A stretch of 64,000 bases of DNA from Castanea sativa (Eukaryota; Streptophyta; Magnoliopsida; Fagales; Fagaceae): contig NC_134013.1 of NCBI RefSeq assembly GCF_040712315.1, forward strand, positions 97,001-161,000, given 5' to 3'. Position 1 is the first letter of the stretch; every line of letters begins with the position of its first letter. The notes under the pieces are model-generated. The model did not search any database and was not told the DNA's origin. It saw only the letters and a program-made list of their open reading frames with translations. This document shows positions 1-10,721 of the stretch, piece after piece. The position numbers and the translations under genes were made by a program.

Positions 1-5
1 AAGCG

Positions 6-1542
6 TTGCCGACCTACACAATGGAGTGTTTTCTTCTTCCAAAGGGCCTTTGTGAAGAAATTGAAGGGATAATGAGGAATTTCTGGTGGGGCCAGCAAAA
101 CAATGAGTCAAAAATGGCATGGGTAGGATGGTCTAAAATTTGTAAATCTAAGCTTGAAGGAGGCATAGGCTTCCTAGATCTTCAGGCTTTTAACCTTGCC
201 ATGCTAGCAAAGCAAGGATGAAGAATGTTATTCAACCTCTCATCACTAATGACTCGCGTGTACAAAGGGAAATACTTCCCAAATGGTGATATTCTAAATG
301 CCAACTTAGGAAGCCAACCACCTTATGCATGGAAAAGCATCCACAAAAGCTTGGAAGTTTTAAAGCAAGGCACCAGGTGGAGAGTGGAAAACGGGAAAGC
401 AATCCACATATGGGTTGATAAATGGTTACCAACCCCAATCACTTACAAGGTTATTTCCATACGAAAAGATTTTGGTGACTTCCCAATGATCTCAGCTTTG
501 ATTGACCAAGATACAAAGAGTTGGAGAAGAGACAGATTAGAAAGAATCTTCCTACCTTTTGAAGTAGAGACAATCTTAAACATCCCTATTAGCTACCATG
601 CACAAGAGGACCAATTAATTTGGGTGGGTAATAAAAGTGGAATCTTTACAGTGAAAAGTGCATACTATGTTGCTAGGAAATTTTTGGAAGGGTGTGACAG
701 GGGACAATCATCTACCGGTGATGCTCAAGTGCCGCTGTGGAAGAAGATGTGGCATCTAAATATTTCATAAAAGGTAAGGATTTTTGCGTGGAGGTTATGC
801 ATGGATGCAATCCCCACTATGCTAAATATAAATAAAAGAGGAATCCATGTAAATCCCATATATATGCCCACTATGTAATGATGAAGTAGAATATGTTGAT
901 CATACTATCTTAAAATGCAACATAGCTAGTAATGTTTGGAGGATGTGGGATGATTGTCCTATTAGTCTAATGGGAAGAAACATGGATATTCTAAATTTGG
1001 CTATTGAGATCTTGCACCAAGGAACCCAAAAGGACTTGGAGAAATTTTTCGGTGTGGCTTGGAGGATTCGGTACAATAGAAACCAAGTGCTTTATGAGGC
1101 AAATGGAACCTCAGAAGCTCACATCTAAGCGGCTGCAATTCATATGATTGAAGATTTCAAAGAAGCAAATAGGCAGGAAATTAAACACAAGATGGATAAG
1201 AAGGATCATTGGGAACCTCCTCCTATGGGTTTCTATATCATTAATGTGGATGGTGCTATCCCTTTGGCAAATGGACACTCAGGGATTGGAATTATAGTTC
1301 GAGATAGTGATAGCAGACTTTTAGCAGCCATATCTATGCCCCTCTAAGTAAGATATTCTGTCGAGGAAACTGAGGCAATTGCAATGGAGCAAGGATTTGT
1401 GTTGGCAAAAAAGCTTGGCTTAGAGAGAGTTATCTCAGAGCAACTCTCTCCTAACTGTCCAAGCTATTGAAGCTAACGATGTTAGAGGAGCTGTTGGCCA
1501 CATTGTGAAGGGCATTGTGCAAAGTTTATGCAACTTTCAAGA
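6..1542 (+). pseudogene. LINE ORF2 fragment: RT end, RT zinc-binding region, RNase H start
   Basis: Three frame segments follow one another. Positions 6-770 carry the RT C-terminus (MRNFWWG, then [20 protein letters not shown] with a TGA where tryptophan is usual) and the following RVT zinc-binding-type region (WRVENGKAIHIWVDKWLP). Positions 943-1128 hold the end of that region, with WRIRYNRNQ. Positions 1144-1347 start the RNase H with INVDGAI and GIGIIVRD; the Asp of NVDGA is the first catalytic residue. The RNase H then runs on in broken frames to the LTR insertion at 1543. The product would have copied LINE RNA at the target site. It is now non-coding because of the internal stops at about 219, 768 and 1345. 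Confidence 0.8.
1538..1542. repeat. Left target-site duplication CAAGA of the solo LTR
   Basis: CAAGA immediately precedes the TG start of the LTR. The same five bases follow the LTR at 2570-2574. Confidence 0.8.
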
Positions 1543-2569
1543 TGTTAGGGACATATTTTTATGTAATTGGCATATCTTTTGACAAAACGCACTTTACTTG
1601 TATTTGGAAAAATCTAAGTAGGTTCAAGATGATCATTACAAGTGGTTAAATTGAAAACATGAAGATTACTTAAGAGCTGCTCAAGAAAAGTGCAAACCAT
1701 AGGTCTCGATACCTTCTCGACAAAAGCTCGATCTGTCGAGATTTATTAAAGCTCGACAGATGTCTCGATCGATCGAGCTTATGGGAATTCAGATTATAGC
1801 CAGCAACGTTTTTATTCTAAAATACTATTTGTTTATGAGTTTGTATAATTCTTATTGGATTAGGAAAGCCCAAGGTTTGTGTAAATCTATTTGGAATAGG
1901 AGAGCCCATTAAAACTCCTATTTAAAGGAGGTGGAAAAAGAAAAACCTAACCCTAGAGAGCTTCATAAGGTTTTCTTTTTTAAACACTTGCCTCCTTTTA
2001 CAGAAGAAAGAGTTCTTGCTGTGTTTCTTGTACGCCTTTGAGTTTTGTAACCAACATTAAAGATCTAATTGGTGTTTCTATGTGAGACTGCTACAAATCA
2101 ACTACAATAATCATAGGGTTGCTATGGAGTTAGTCACGTACTGGGATTCATGCAAAAGAGTAAGTCGCGTACTGGGATCCGTGCATCAGGTTGGTCAGTC
2201 ACGTACTGGGAGCCGTGCATTGAAAAAAAGAGATTGTCACTATAGAACAAGTCCAATTGGGTATTGGGATAAGGGTTCAATTGTAGGTTGGTATAAGGTA
2301 CTGAGATTCCTTTACTTGTAATTGCTTGTTGTGATAATAATGGATTCTCGGGAGTGGTGACCTTAAAATCACCCGGTGGGGGTTTTTGTCTTGGAGGTTT
2401 TCACCATTCGTAAACAAATCACCTGTCAATTTATTTTCTGCTGCACTTTAGTTTATTGGTGATTTGTTTGTGCTACCACGCGTTTGCATGTTAAATTGGT
2501 TAATTAATTAAATTCGGTCAATTAATAAATTAATCCATCACAAGGGGTCAATACGTTTTTGGTCTATCA
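1543..2569 (+). mobile_element. Solo LTR of a SIRE-like Copia element
   Basis: The segment starts TGTTAGGGAC and ends GGTCTATCA, so it has the TG...CA ends of an LTR. It is flanked by identical 5-bp repeats CAAGA at 1538-1542 and 2570-2574. The start resembles the LTR starts at 8944 and 36179 (TGTTAGG). It contains TCGA-rich boxes at about 1705-1780 and three copies of a short repeat. No internal retrotransposon domain is present, so recombination between two LTRs probably removed the rest. Confidence 0.85.
2132..2220 (+). repeat. Three tandem copies of a ~33-bp motif inside the solo LTR
   Basis: The core AGTCACGTACTGGGA, with small changes, occurs near 2132, 2163 and 2197, each followed by a CGTGCAT-like end. 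It lies in the downstream half of the LTR. Confidence 0.7.
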
Positions 2570-2574
2570 CAAGA
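2570..2574. repeat. Right target-site duplication CAAGA of the solo LTR
   Basis: This is a perfect copy of 1538-1542, directly after the terminal CA of the LTR. The LINE frame resumes immediately downstream. Confidence 0.8.
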
Positions 2575-2835
2575 GTAAAATATCAGACACATTAATAGGA
2601 CTAGCAACAAAATAGCCTATGAACTAGCTTAGCATGCTAGAAGAATTAGAGAAACTTTCATTTGGAGAACGGGGATTCCAGACTTTTTGTTTGAGCTAGC
2701 TAGATCAACAGAGCTAGTTAGGTGGAGTAGTGTTTAAGGTCTAAGCTATTGCTGGTTCCTTGTACTTGTGTTTGTTGTTTTTCCAGTGGCCTTTGAATCT
2801 ATTTTCGTGTTGTTGAATGATATCTCGGCCTCTTC
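2575..2835 (+). pseudogene. LINE RNase H C-terminal fragment after the LTR insertion
   Basis: Directly after the second CAAGA repeat the LINE frame continues (residues RHINRTSNKIAYELA, one TAG, then HARRIRETFIW and PDFLFELA). Joining 1542 to 2575 restores the order expected for an RNase H tail, which confirms that 1543-2574 is an insertion. The region ends in A-rich sequence. Confidence 0.7.
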
Positions 2836-2860
2836 TAAAAAAACAAAAAAACAAAAACCA

Positions 2861-3534
2861 CATGCATCTAATAAATTCACTTGAGCCCATTAAGAAACTA
2901 AACTAGTACCACGAATTAGCGTGAGGAAGCAAATTTCTAACTACTATTTTTGTTTCTTGTGATTTTTTTTTATAAATCTTCAAAACCATGGGTGATGTAA
3001 TGTAATACCAAATTCACTTCTTTCATTTGGACTTGTGTTTAAAGTACTGGATCATTTTACTTTATATAGACGTGGCCCAATTTCCTTTTGTTTCTCTCTT
3101 CTTTTTTCCTGATCTCCTCCCATCTTATCTTTTGTTTTGTTTTTATTTTTATTGGGCCTAAATGTCAAGACAAAGGCACGTAACTAACCCACATCCTTTT
3201 AAAAAATTATTAATTTCTATAAAAGTACGCAACCCATATCATACTACTAGTTTAAAGGCCTTACTATTTCCTGTTAGGTCTTTTGACCAAAAGTAGGTCA
3301 TGGGTCCTTAAGTGAGTTATTTATTAATTAGGTCATAGGTCTTTTCCCATCTAATTTATTTGAATATTTATTAATTATTATTATTATTATATTAAAAATT
3401 TTGGTTTTCAAGCATGCAACCTGGGTCACCCCCATCTAAGGCTTGCTAAAATCTAAATACGTGGTGAGTCCACTTTAGTCCATTATTTCTCCTTTATTGG
3501 GTCGACCCACTAATTAATAACTAGAATTAGTTCT
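2861..3534. other. AT-rich stretch with no recognised feature
   Basis: No reading frame of interest and no RNA gene was seen. It contains ATT repeats at about 3370-3390 and plain AT-rich DNA. Confidence 0.5.
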
Positions 3535-3542
3535 ACTATAAG

Positions 3543-4125
3543 TAGGGCTGTCCACCAGAACCTGTACCCGACCAACCCGAGGCAAACCTGCCGATTCATA
3601 CCTGAAAACGGCCGACCTGACTCCGATGACGGTCAGCAGCGGGTATCAACCTTTAGAAACCGAGATTGGCGGGTCGATTGGCGGGCCTGCTCTTCAAAAT
3701 CCGATTCCAACTGATCCGACCGCCTACATATCGGAACACTTACTGATTTTCTTAGGTATGAGGATTTTTGATCATTTCTTGACAGATTCGTTGAGATTAG
3801 GCGAGATCTTGTCGAGATCTCAACAGATCCATTGAGATCCGGCGAGATCTCATCGAGATCTCTTCAAGATTTGATGAGTACAAGCTAAAATCTTGTTCGA
3901 TTCGGCTATGTTGCAACCAAATTTAGCAGATTTCAACTAGTTCCGACCTGATTTTGGCATTTTTCGTCTTCTCCACCGCTGATTGACCACCGACCAATCC
4001 GTACCCAATATCTGAGTTGCCCGAACCAACTCATCTTACGGTTTGCGGCAGGTCTGAATGTTAGAGATCCAACATGGTCAGGTCGGTTTCGAGTTGGGCA
4101 CAAACTCGACCCGTGGACAGGCCTA
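3543..4125. mobile_element. Non-autonomous hAT-type DNA transposon (MITE-like)
   Basis: The 583-bp segment has terminal inverted repeats: it begins TAGGGCTGTCCAC and ends GTGGACAGGCCTA, which is the inverse with one mismatch. An 8-bp direct repeat ACTATAAG flanks it at 3535-3542 and 4126-4133. Eight-base duplications are typical of hAT transposases. The interior is GC-richer than its surroundings and carries repeated GAGATC-type units around 3790-3860. It encodes no transposase, so it would depend on one supplied elsewhere. Confidence 0.85.
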
Positions 4126-4436
4126 ACTATAAGCTATCTTAAAACAAGGCCCATTATCAACTTGGTTCCAAAAAAAAAAAAAAAAACAAGGCCCTTGTAT
4201 TGTATGGACCCAAGTAAGTCGGCAAATTCCCATAAATAAAAAAAAAAAAAAAAAAAAAGAAGAAAAAGTAAGTTGGCAAACTAACCCATTAATAGATTAT
4301 TATTATTTTAAAGGTCTATTTAAAATTCACTTATTTTGCTGAAACTGAAAACTTTTTACTAAAAACTTAAATAATATGGTAGGACCCATTAATAGTACCA
4401 AAAAGTGAGTGGGCCCATAAACAGTAACAAAAAGTG

Positions 4437-4552
4437 CAGTGGAGCTCTTGTAGCTGAATTGACACCTCCCCATGTACAAAGTGCTTGGGGGTCTAGGGGG
4501 AAAGTGTTCGAACTGCGGGGTTAGCAGTATGTTGTAATTATCTCTAAAAAAA
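4437..4552 (+). mobile_element. tRNA-derived SINE-like element
   Basis: The segment has GTAGCTGAATTGA near the start, resembling a tRNA A box, and GTTCGAACTGC at about 4506, resembling a B box. It ends in a run of A. Near-identical flanks AGTAACAAAAAG (4423-4434) and AGTAGCAAAAAG (4553-4564) look like a target-site duplication with one change. Similar AGTACC-type words occur nearby, so chance repetition cannot be excluded. Confidence 0.55.
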
Positions 4553-4649
4553 AGTAGCAAAAAGAAGCTGAATAGTAAAATAACCTGACTTTTTAAGCTG
4601 GAGCCAAATGCACACCAAGTCCATGGAAGAACAAATAACAACAAGAACT

Positions 4650-4852
4650 CATTTTAGGCAATTGGTTAGATTGTGGATTTGATATTTTTAACTTTTGCTA
4701 GATTGACTTCATACCCATCTCTCCTTCATCATCGAGCTTACATAAACATGCTCAGGAAAATGAAAATCAACCAACAATGGAGAGCTAAAACGTGTAAGAT
4801 TTTGAGCTTGCAAGAGTTCAACAATGGCGGAGATGATAGTTGGAGTTGTAAC

Positions 4853-4890
<38 letters not shown>

Positions 4891-5362
4891 GGAAGCAAGA
4901 TATTTTGTTGATTATGCAAAGCTTAATTAAAATTGATACAAGACTACCTATTTATACAAGTCTAAATAGATAGAAAGCTAGAGAGAAAACTAATCTAACA
5001 TAATTTTTCCTAATAATAATATCTTATAACAAACTATCCATAAATATTGAAATTACAGTTGTCATCCAACACTTGAAGATCAACTCTTGTAGCTTCTTCA
5101 ACCTTGAGCACGCAACAATGGAGTTCTGGAACTAAGGCTGAATGAATGAAGAGAGTAAAGTCCAAAACGTCATCGTTCAGTTTAATGCCAAACACACCGT
5201 TTTCTCATCACTTCATTAAACATACCACGCGTTAAGTGGAATGGCACCGTTTTGGCCTTTTTTAAAAACTATCCTTTATCAAGTAGCCGTTACTCATCCT
5301 CTTCCTCAATTTTTTGTGCTTGACCTTCTAAGTTAACCTCTGAGCTATTACTTCCTTTAACA
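4650..5362 (-). repeat. 3' LTR of the minus-strand Copia (lower end approximate)
   Basis: On the minus strand a polypurine run AAGAGGGGA is followed at 5362 by TGTTAAAGG, the expected LTR start. A TATAAATA box lies at about 4950-4957 and a GA/CT microsatellite at 4857-4884. The other end is not defined. Confidence 0.55.
4857..4884. repeat. (GA)n microsatellite
   Basis: A pure run of GA dinucleotides within the Copia LTR. Confidence 0.9.
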
Positions 5363-6660
5363 TCCCCTCTTAAAACCATAGGGGCAATGGACACCATGAT
5401 TTTGGATCTAAAGTAGCAAAAATGAGCCGTAGATAGACCTTTGGTAAAAATATCAAACAATTGATCTCCAGTAGCAATGTATTTAACCTGTAAACCTACG
5501 CAAAACACACTCCCTAACAAAATGATAGTCCACCTGCACATGCTTTGTGTGAGCATGAAAACAAGGTTAGACGCAATAGCCAAGGCACTGACATTATCAC
5601 AGCACAACCTTGGACAATGGGAGAGAAAAACACCAAGATCCTTAAGAACCTGGCGAAGCCATGATAACTCAGTTGCAGTGGAAGCTAAAGTCCTATACTT
5701 AGACTCTGTGGAGGACCTGGAGACAGTGTCCTATTTCTTAGCACTCCAAGTGATAGGATTGTAGCCAAGGTACACTAAATAACCAGTGGTAGAGTGCCTG
5801 TCAAAGGAATCACCTGCCCAATCTGAATCAGAAAAGACTGAAAGGGAAAGAGGACTAGGCTGAAGGAAAATTCCAAATTGAAGAGTACCATTGAGATATT
5901 TGAGAATTCTCTTAGCTGCAATCAAGTGAATATCTGTAGGAGTGGCCATGAATTGACAGACTTGGTGGACTGTGAAACTCAGATCAGGGCGTGTGAAGGT
6001 GATATAATGGAGAGAGCCAACCATACTTCTATACTCATGAGGATTGGAAAGCATAGAACCTTCAGTGGGAACAAGCCTGAGATTAGGAGTACAAGGAGAT
6101 CGAGCAAGCTTAGAAGTATGCATATTATGTCTAAGAAGAAGATCCTGAGCATATTTAGTTTGACTGAGAAACAAGCCTTTGGAGGTCCTAGTAACCTGAA
6201 GACCTAGGAAGTAATTAAGAGAACCCATATCCTTGAGTTCAAAAGCCTTACTGAGTTAGGAAATAAGAGAGTTAAGAAATTAAGGATTGTTCCCAGTTAA
6301 CACAATGTCATCCACATAGATTAGTAAATAGACAATAAGCTTCCCATACCTCAAAATGAACATAGAAGAATCAACAAGAGAGGCTTGAAATCCCATGTGA
6401 AGCAGTTGGGTTGAAAACCTCTCAAACCAAGCCATAGGAGCCTGTTTAAAACCATAAAAAGATTTTCAAAGCCTACACACATGATTAGGCTTGGAGGGAT
6501 CAACATACCCAGGACGCTGAACCATGTAAACCTCTTCTCTAAGAAAACCATGGAGAAAAGCAAGAGAAAGAATCATTCTAACAGTTGGAGGCTTGATGAC
6601 TGGACTGAAAGTTTCTTCAAAATCAACACCATATTGTTGATTAAACCCTTTAGCAACCAA
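5290..6660 (-). pseudogene. Copia reverse transcriptase and RNase H, broken
   Basis: On the minus strand, about 6660-6466 gives the start of the RT ([21 protein letters not shown]). The text jumps from ILSLAF to [11 protein letters not shown], so the stretch with the first catalytic Asp is deleted. A YVDD box is readable at about 6310-6330. Positions 6228-5731 hold the RT thumb and RNase H (MGSLNYFLGLQV, SDSDWAGD). Positions 5607-5290 hold the RNase H end with DQLFDIFTKGL. Stops and shifts separate the pieces. The enzyme would have made cDNA from element RNA in virus-like particles; this copy cannot. Confidence 0.85.
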
Positions 6661-6771
6661 TTTTGCCTTGTATCAGCTAATACTATCATCATTGTTATGC
6701 TTGAGTTTGAACACCCTCTTGCACCCAACTGCATTTTGTGTAGGAGAATATGGCACTAGAGACCAAGTACC

Positions 6772-8167
6772 CTATCTTTGAAGGGAAGCAAACTCCTCAT
6801 CCATTGCTTTCCACCACTGTGGATATTGAACAGCAACCTTAAAGGAGGGCAGTTCAATGATAGTGTAATCAGGTTTAGCAACCTTAGGTGCAACCTTAGC
6901 AAGCATTGCTTTAGGCTTGTAAATGTCATTCTTAGACCTTGTCACCATAGGATGGGAATTAGTAGTGGAAGGAACCTGAATAGCAAAAGGGGCATTTGGA
7001 ACTGCAGCAGAGGGATTAGACATAAGTGATGGTGAAAGGACTGGTGGAATGGAGAGAGTGGTAGGTTGTGATTGAGAAGGTGACTGAGATGTGTTAGAGA
7101 GATGAATAGCAGGTGCAGGTGAGGAGGTAAGAATATGATCTGAGGAAGGTAAAGGAATAGACTATGTTGGTGAGGAAGTAGGTAGTGGAAGGCCTTGAGA
7201 GCTAGGAGTAGGACTAGAGGGAGATGAGGAAAGAGGATATAGAGGAACAGAAGGAGCTGACCTAGAAAACTAATGAGTAATAGGTTCTAAGGACTATGAC
7301 TGACCAAAAGACACATGAGTTGGACTGATGGATAAATACTGAGAAGTAAGAAAGTTAGTTTCATTGAACATAAAATTTCTTGAAATGTAAATACGTGAAG
7401 TAATAGGATCCAAGCAAATATAACCCTTTATGTATGCAGGATAGCCAAGAAAAATGTAAGAGGAGGTATGTGGTTGAAGTTTATGAGTATTGTAGGGTTT
7501 TAATAAAGGGAAACAATCACACCCAAAGGTCCTAAGGTGTTTAAGATTAGGTCTAGAATGGAAAAGCAATTCCTAAGGAGACAAATTTTGAAGGTTAGGT
7601 GTAGGAAGCCTATTAACTATATGAATAGCAATGGATATAGCATAAGACCAATAAGAAGTAAGCAACTGGGAATGAGATAGCATAGTGAGTGCAGACTCAA
7701 CTAAATGCCTGTGTTTTCTCTCAGCTACTCCATTTTGTTGAGGAGTATGTGGGTAGGTAAACTGATGAACAAGACCATCAGACAAACAAAAGTGTTTAAA
7801 AGTATTTGAGGTGATCTCTCCCCCTCTGTCAGTTCTTAAAATCTTAATGCTTGTATCAAGTTGATTTTCAACTGTGGCCTTGAAATGTTTAAAAACATCA
7901 AAGACATCTGACTTGAATTTTAACAGATAAAGCCAAGTAAATTTTGAGTATTCATCAACAAATATTACATAGTATAGAAAGTCATTTACATAAGGCATAG
8001 GGTGTTGGACCCCATACATTAGAATGAATCAATTTAAAGGGTTTAAAAACTTGAAAATTAGAAGTATTAAAAGGAAGTTGATGCATCTTTCCATTTAAGC
8101 AATGTTTACAATGAGTGACAATATCACTATTGTTCAATGTACAAGATACATCAATGAATGATAACAA
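6772..8167 (-). pseudogene. Copia pre-integrase, integrase and linker, broken
   Basis: Positions 8167-7982 show a pre-integrase fragment with HCKHCLNGKMHQLPF. Positions 8019-7573 hold the integrase core: the first Asp in VDEYSKFTW, the second in RTDRGGEI and the Glu in PQQNGVAERKHR are all visible. Positions 7569-7294 match the post-core part (FGCDCFPLLKPYNTHKLQPHTS, FLGYPAYIKGY). Positions 7023-6772 are the linker to the RT (MVTRSKNDIYKPK). Several frame breaks are present. The protease and gag that should precede this are missing. Confidence 0.85.
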
Positions 8168-8218
8168 AACTAATTAGAGTGTTTGACTATTGTTGATTGT
8201 GTAGTCTAAATGGTTTTA

Positions 8219-8938
8219 TTACAATGCTCCCAAGAGGATTATGCTGCAAAAATGATACAGGGTCTTGCCTATTTCACCAGTGAGCGCCATCTCCTCTTCA
8301 TTCAAGAACCTGGCATGACCAAAATCTACCACTCTCACGTGCATGGAATCATCCAAGAAAATGTTGCTAGGCTTCAAGTCGCGATGAATAACCTTAGGCT
8401 TTTGTCCGTGGAGATACTGCATTGCTTGAGCAATCTCCAATGCCTGAGCTAACCTCTCTTCAATTGGAGGAAGGGGAACCATCCTTTCTTTCCACCTCTT
8501 ACCTGGTCCATGTAGCCACTCCTTCAGTGTCATGCCCAATAACTCTGTTACCACCCACCCATGCTTTGGGGGTTCAAGGCACGCAACCATTAGATGAAGC
8601 ACAAATGGATGGCATTGCCTTGATAAGGTGTTGAGATCTTGAGCAAAAAATGACACACCATTCCCATTCAAAGTCTGAAAATAATCAGGGTTTAGACACT
8701 TCACCGCAACATCAAGTCCATGCCAAGTTCCTCTGTAAATATCCGCAGTACTTCCCTATCCTAGCTTTTCTCACAATTCAATCTGTACCAATTATTTGTT
8801 GTAGATGTAAAGGGTCAATCAAGAAAATCGTTAGTTAATAAGTACGTACAAGTAAATGAAGTACCAACACCATGCTCTTGTATGTGTGTTTTGAAAGAAG
8901 CTTCTATTTAAGAGACTAACCTCATTTGGATCAATGTA
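8219..8938 (-). pseudogene. Protein kinase pseudogene, catalytic half
   Basis: Read on the minus strand, the exon beginning at the Copia insertion gives WYIDPNE and a splice-like GAG/GTTAGT at about 8922. After an intron-like gap, about 8785-8219 carries a kinase domain: the ATP-binding lysine in VAVKCLN, the catalytic loop VIHRDLKPSN and the metal-binding DFG in VVDFGHARF. Two stops fall around the glycine-rich loop (before EKLG and before GSTAD). The frame ends soon after TGEIGKTL, before the activation-segment end and C-lobe, where the minus-strand Copia begins. The family looks like a plant tyrosine-kinase-like Ser/Thr kinase; I cannot name the member. It is clearly non-functional. Confidence 0.8.
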
Positions 8939-8943
8939 CCATC
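8939..8943. repeat. Left target-site duplication CCATC of the Copia
   Basis: CCATC lies directly before the LTR start and recurs directly after the right LTR at 17661-17665. Confidence 0.9.
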
Positions 8944-9786
8944 TGTTAGGTTCTAAGTACTTAGGAACTCATGTATTAGAACTCTAATATGTATTGTTGG
9001 CAAACCATGATCAAAACAAGTGTATAGTTGTGTTTTAGACTTGCTCAAAGTATGTGATTTATGTAAAGTTGGAATCGAGTTAACTGCAGAAGTTACTGTG
9101 CATTTCTGCCTGACTCGATCGATCGAGAATTAGACTCGACCGATTGAAAGTAGTGCAGATTGTTTTTTCTGCAGATTTTTCAACTCAGCCCTAAGCCCAT
9201 ATGACGTGTAGGGTTTTATGTTTTGCCCTAGGTATAAAAGGCAAACCCTAGTCACGTTTTTTAAGTTGCTCATATTGTTGTTTTGTGAATCTCTTGTGAG
9301 ATCAAAAAGGTGCTTGCCTTCACACAAGTTTAGGATTATCAAGAAGGAGATTGCTTCAAGAACTTGATGATCATTTAGTTGCTGCCATAAGAGTTTAAAG
9401 ATACACAAGTAGGCGTGCTTGTACTTGCTGGAGAATCCAAGAAAGAAGGAGTCTGTGGTCTCGGAGCTTGCACGTGGTCGTGTCAGTAAGTTCTACTGGT
9501 GGGTAGCAATAGGATGTTAATGGTCTAAGTCGCTATTGTACACTTCGATTCTTTCATAGTGGATTCAGGTTTACCTTGAGGATAGCTAGTTTAAATCCTC
9601 CCCAGATTTTTTACCAGTTTGATTTTTTTAGGTCATCATATCTTTGTGTTTTTATATTTTGCACTTTACATTGATATGATTATATGATTGTGTTAACTTA
9701 GATCTAAAATTTGGACTAAGTAATAACTTGGCTTGTTAACTAGGTTAATCCAATTGTGTGTTTAAGGGGTCTAAACAAACTTTACA
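8944..9786 (+). repeat. 5' LTR of the complete Copia
   Basis: The 843-bp repeat starts TGTTAGG and ends TTTACA. It has a TCGATCGATCGAG-type box at about 9115-9128 and a TATAAAAG box at 9233-9240. The same elements occur in the right LTR. Transcription would start shortly after the TATA box. Confidence 0.92.
9233..9240 (+). promoter_or_regulatory. TATA box in the Copia 5' LTR
   Basis: TATAAAAG is preserved in both LTRs (also at about 17089-17096), with purine-rich sequence following. It probably marks the U3/R boundary region. Confidence 0.6.
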
Positions 9787-9788
9787 AG

Positions 9789-9800
9789 TGGTATCAGAGC
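9789..9800 (+). other. Primer-binding site for initiator tRNA-Met
   Basis: TGGTATCAGAGC begins two bases after the LTR end. It is the complement of the plant initiator tRNA-Met 3' end and is the usual primer site of plant Copia elements. Confidence 0.9.
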
Positions 9801-9959
9801 GGGTAGCTCTTGTGTGTAGATCTGAGTTGATCATTGACTCCTGTTTGTCATGGATTCTTGGAATATCTTTTTTCATGTATGCCAACTTGTTTACTTATTG
9901 TTTTTGCCCCTTGTTGCTTTCATTAAATCTTCCATTAAGCATCTTGATATAATTGTGCC

Positions 9960-10678
9960 TGATAATAATTATTTGTGTTACACTGCTTTAACTGACTTAA
10001 AGGCACATGATTCTTGTCTCTGGTATTTGGATAGTGGTTGTTCCAGGCATATGACAGGAAATAATGCTTTATTCATTCATGACTCTCTTTGAAGGAAAGA
10101 TTGGTACAGTCACATATGGTGATGGAAGCAAGTCTGTGATCAGAGGCATTGGAACTGTGGACATCCCAGGGCTGTCGGTTTTTAAAGATGTCTGGTATGT
10201 TGATGGGTTGAAGGCCAACTCACTCAGCATTAATCAGATTTGCGATAATGGGCTGAATGTTCTTTTCACCAAGTATGAGTGTGAGATACTCGATGGAGGA
10301 GGTGATTGTATGTGAATTGGTGTGAGAACAGCTGATAATTGTTATGGTATAACACCAAGTATAAGCAACAAATGTTTTAGTGCAAAGATCAATCAAGTTG
10401 ACTTATGGCACCAATGGTTCGGACATGCAAGTCACAAACAATTAGAGAAGATTTCCAAGTGTGATGCAGTTATTGGTTTGCCCAAGTTTGAGAAGATTGA
10501 AAAATGCATATGTGGACCATGTCAGATGGGTAAACAAGTGAAGTCCAAACATCTTCCTGTAACTGATGTTCAAACTACCAAACCTTTAAAGCTATTACAT
10601 ATTGATCTCATAGGTCCAGCCAGAAATCTGAGTTGGGGAGGAAAGAGGTATATAGTGGTTGTAGATGACTATACATAG
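9960..10678 (+). pseudogene. Copia protease and pre-integrase/integrase start, broken
   Basis: The protease active site is readable as LWYLDSGCSRHMTG at about 10020-10060. A frameshift follows at about 10080, and the next frame continues the protease (GKIGTVTYGDGSKS, SINQICDNGLNVLF) to a stop at about 10313. The frame from 10322 has the pre-integrase zinc-binding type residues (LWHQWFGHASHKQLEKISK, then CICGPCQMGKQVKSKH). It then starts the integrase core (LLHIDLIGP, YIVVVDDYT) before a stop at 10678. The missing gag and the breaks mean that no particle proteins are made. Confidence 0.88.
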
Positions 10679-10721
10679 TGGGTTGTGCTTCTGAAAGACA
10701 AAGCTGAGGCTCCAGAAAAAA

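Larger units (their letters stand above)
1..2860 (+). mobile_element. L1-type LINE, 3' part, split by a solo LTR
   Basis: The translated fragments match the end of a plant L1 ORF2: the last part of the reverse transcriptase with the FWWG motif, a zinc-binding RT-associated region and an RNase H domain. The left end lies outside the window. A solo LTR at 1543-2569 interrupts the RNase H part. The frame resumes after it with residues HINRTSNKIAYELA, the usual LINE C-terminus. An A-rich tail lies at about 2836-2860. Several stops and frameshifts make the copy dead. Confidence 0.85.
4650..8200 (-). mobile_element. Decayed Copia retrotransposon, 5' part missing
   Basis: Read on the minus strand, the order is pre-integrase, integrase, reverse transcriptase, RNase H, a polypurine tract and an LTR. 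This is the Copia order. No gag or 5' LTR is seen upstream of about 8167, where the sequence changes to the kinase pseudogene. The lower end is a guess because the end of the LTR cannot be fixed without its partner. Confidence 0.8.

Noticed and set aside
3626..3835. 69-residue open frame
   Set aside because: It lies inside the hAT-type element, has no known motif and follows repeat structure.
4327..4644. 105-residue minus-strand frame
   Set aside because: It overlaps the SINE-like element and low-complexity flanks and looks like a chance frame.
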